Shown: one piece after another, positions 40,079 to 41,615 of the stretch | Numbering within the stretch: the first letter of the stretch is position 1 | Layout: each line of letters opens with the position of its first letter | From: Bacteroidetes bacterium QS_8_68_28 | GTDB lineage: Bacteria; Bacteroidota; Rhodothermia; Rhodothermales; Salinibacteraceae | Reading direction: 5' to 3' | DNA length: 41,615 nucleotides | Assembly: GCA_003022485.1 (NCBI GenBank) | Contig: PXTS01000078.1 | Span: 1 to 41,615, forward strand | The notes under the pieces: model-generated | Databases searched by the model: none | What the model saw: only the letters and a program-made list of their open reading frames with translations | Told to the model about the DNA's origin: nothing | Made by a program: the position numbers and the translations under genes

Positions 40079-41615
40079 CTAAAGCAACCCCACCGCGTCC
40101 ACATCGATGGTGGCGTGATAGCCGCTGTGGGGGGCGCCCTGCGCCTCGCCCGTGGCGCGCAGGAGGCGCTGCACGGCGCGCGGCGAGCGCCCCGGCGCGA
40201 CCTTCAGGAGCGTGCGGAAGCGGTGCTGCCCCTTCACGCGGCTCACGGCGGCCGGCTCGGGACCCATTACCTCAAGTGCGTCCGAGGACCGGCGGCGTAG
40301 CGTCCCGGTCCACGCCTCGGCCAGCTCCAAGGCGCGCGGGCGCTCGGGGCCGCGAAACTCCAGTGCCACGACGCGGCCGAAGGGCGGGTAGCCCAGCGCC
40401 TCGCGCTCCTTGAGCGTCTGCCGGGCGAAGCCGTCGTAGTCGTGGTGCGCGGCGCACTGGAGCGCCGGGTGGTCGGGGTTGCGCGTCTGGAGGAGCACTT
40501 CGCCGGGCCGTTCGGCCCGCCCTGCGCGGCCGGCGACCTGCATCAGGAGCTGAAACGTGTGCTCCTCGGCGCGAAAGTCAGGAAACAAAAGTCCCGTGTC
40601 CGCGCTGATGACGCCCACGAGCGTGACCCCGCCGAAGTCGAGGCCTTTGGCGATCATCTGCGTGCCCAGCAGGAGGTCCGCTCCGCCAGTGCGAAACTGC
40701 TTCAAGAGGCGAGCATGGGCCCCCTTGCGGGTCGTGGTGTCGCGGTCCATCCGCGCGACCTGGGCCTGGGGGAACGCTTCGGCCAGCTCCGCCTCCACGC
40801 GCTGCGTGCCGGTGCCCAGTTGCGCAAGGGGGGCGCTGCCCTCGATGCAGGACGGGCACCGCTCGGGCAAGGGCTGGGCGTGGCCGCAGTAGTGGCAGCG
40901 CAAGCGCCGGCTCGAACGATGGTAGGTGAGCGTAACCGCGCAGTTCGGGCAGCTCGGCGCGAAGCCGCAGTCGGTGCACTCCACGACGGGCGCGAAGCCG
41001 CGCCGGTTTTGCAGCAAAATGGTCTGCTCGCCCCGCTCCAGTCGCTGCTGGATCGCCTCCTGCAGCGGCACCGAGAGCGCGCCGGTGAAGCCGGGTTTTT
41101 TGCGCTCGCGCGTGAGGTCGAGGACGCGCACGTCCGGCAGTTCGGCGGGACGGCCGTTCTCCCGGGCGGGCACACGCTCCGGCAGCTCCAGGAGGCGGTA
41201 CTTGCCGGTGTCGGCGTTGTGCTTGGACTCGAGGCTGGGCGTGGCCGAGCCGAGCACGCACGCGGCGCCCGCCATCGAGGCGCGCATCACCGCCACGTCG
41301 CGGGCATGGTAGCGCGGGGCCGGGTCGTGCTGCTTGTAGGAGGTTTCGTGTTCTTCGTCCACCACGATCAGGCCCAGGTCCGTCAGCGGAGCCAGTACTG
41401 CCGAGCGCGGCCCCACGGCCACGTTGTATCGCCCCTCGCGCAGAGAGCGCCATGTGTCGAAACGCTCCCCACGGCTCATTTGGGAGTGAAGGACGGCGAC
41501 CTGGCCGGGGAAGTGGGCGCGAAAGCGGCGCACCGTCTGCGGCGTCAGCGCGATCTCCGGCACCAGCACGATGCCGCTTTTCCCCTGGTGGAGCGTCTCC
41601 TTGAGCGCGGCGATG
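40079..41615 (-). CDS. priA: primosomal helicase PriA, C-terminal part (cut by window end)
   Basis: About 512 codons of the 3' part; the frame is open through 41615, so the start and Walker A lie outside the window. It shows VLVPEIALTPQTVRRF, the DEEH box in LIVVDEEHETSYKQH, and the zinc-binding Cys cluster CTDCGFAPSCPNC and RCHYCG...CPSC. Then TQMIAKGLDFGGVTLV and LLMQVAGRAGRAERPG, the helicase motifs V and VI. PriA restarts stalled replication forks. The listed 5' end is the window edge, not a start codon. Confidence 0.96.
   Translation of the reverse strand, partial: IAALKETLHQGKSGIVLVPEIALTPQTVRRFRAHFPGQVAVLHSQMSRGERFDTWRSLREGRYNVAVGPRSAVLAPLTDLGLIVVDEEHETSYKQHDPAPRYHARDVAVMRASMAGAACVLGSATPSLESKHNADTGKYRLLELPERVPARENGRPAELPDVRVLDLTRERKKPGFTGALSVPLQEAIQQRLERGEQTILLQNRRGFAPVVECTDCGFAPSCPNCAVTLTYHRSSRRLRCHYCGHAQPLPERCPSCIEGSAPLAQLGTGTQRVEAELAEAFPQAQVARMDRDTTTRKGAHARLLKQFRTGGADLLLGTQMIAKGLDFGGVTLVGVISADTGLLFPDFRAEEHTFQLLMQVAGRAGRAERPGEVLLQTRNPDHPALQCAAHHDYDGFARQTLKEREALGYPPFGRVVALEFRGPERPRALELAEAWTGTLRRRSSDALEVMGPEPAAVSRVKGQHRFRTLLKVAPGRSPRAVQRLLRATGEAQGAPHSGYHATIDVDAVGLL

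Overview
The window reads as a chromosomal segment of a G+C-rich member of the Bacteroidota, most likely a halophilic Rhodothermota relative (Salinibacter-like). This is an inference. It rests on a high G+C content by eye, strongly acidic protein tails, few Shine-Dalgarno sites, a Bacteroidota-type PpiD, a GH3-serine hydrolase fusion of the kind common in that phylum, and a gldKLMN-like type IX secretion (T9SS) core. No rRNA, CRISPR array, prophage or intact insertion sequence was seen.

Layout. 1-5490 (minus): a cut-off lipoprotein, mpl, a CNNM/CorC-like CBS membrane protein, a decayed SpoIIAA-like remnant and a PpiD-type foldase. 5758-7326 (plus): an M90 zinc peptidase and a DUF457 membrane hydrolase. 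7450-9365: a class V PLP enzyme and, divergent, a hotdog thioesterase-like protein. 9532-10285 (minus): rpmA and rplU. 10503-14714: a FAH-family enzyme, threonine aldolase, mtgA, greA and an NlpC/P60 lipoprotein. 14915-18907 (plus): bacilliredoxin, wax ester synthase/DGAT and ComM/YifB. 18908-19630 has no gene but is rich in inverted repeats. 19631-25300 (plus): a beta-barrel protein, a GldK-like protein fused to its own beta-barrel, GldL, a short GldM and a GldN-position protein. 25761-25833 (minus): initiator tRNA-Met. 26055-29779 (plus): DUF1015, serA, serC. 29950-33337 (plus): three-gene pnt transhydrogenase. 33379-36858 (minus): a cysteine-poor FmdB protein and the GH3-serine hydrolase fusion. 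37099-40013 (plus): a dynamin-like GTPase and dapF. 40079-41615 (minus): priA, cut by the window end.

How the genes work together. Murein building and recycling recur: mpl, mtgA, the NlpC/P60 enzyme, the NagZ-like fusion and dapF. Envelope folding and export form a second theme (PpiD and the T9SS core). Serine synthesis and NADPH supply (pnt) sit side by side.

Two genome-scale patterns stand out that no gene annotation explains. First, the leader of gene after gene is built from 7-nt units that end exactly at the start codon; some intergenic 3' sides carry a second heptad family near GACGGCR that begins at the stop codon. Second, the window holds many two-copy tandem duplications of 11-20 bp. 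Those inside genes are all multiples of three, while those outside or across stop codons are not.
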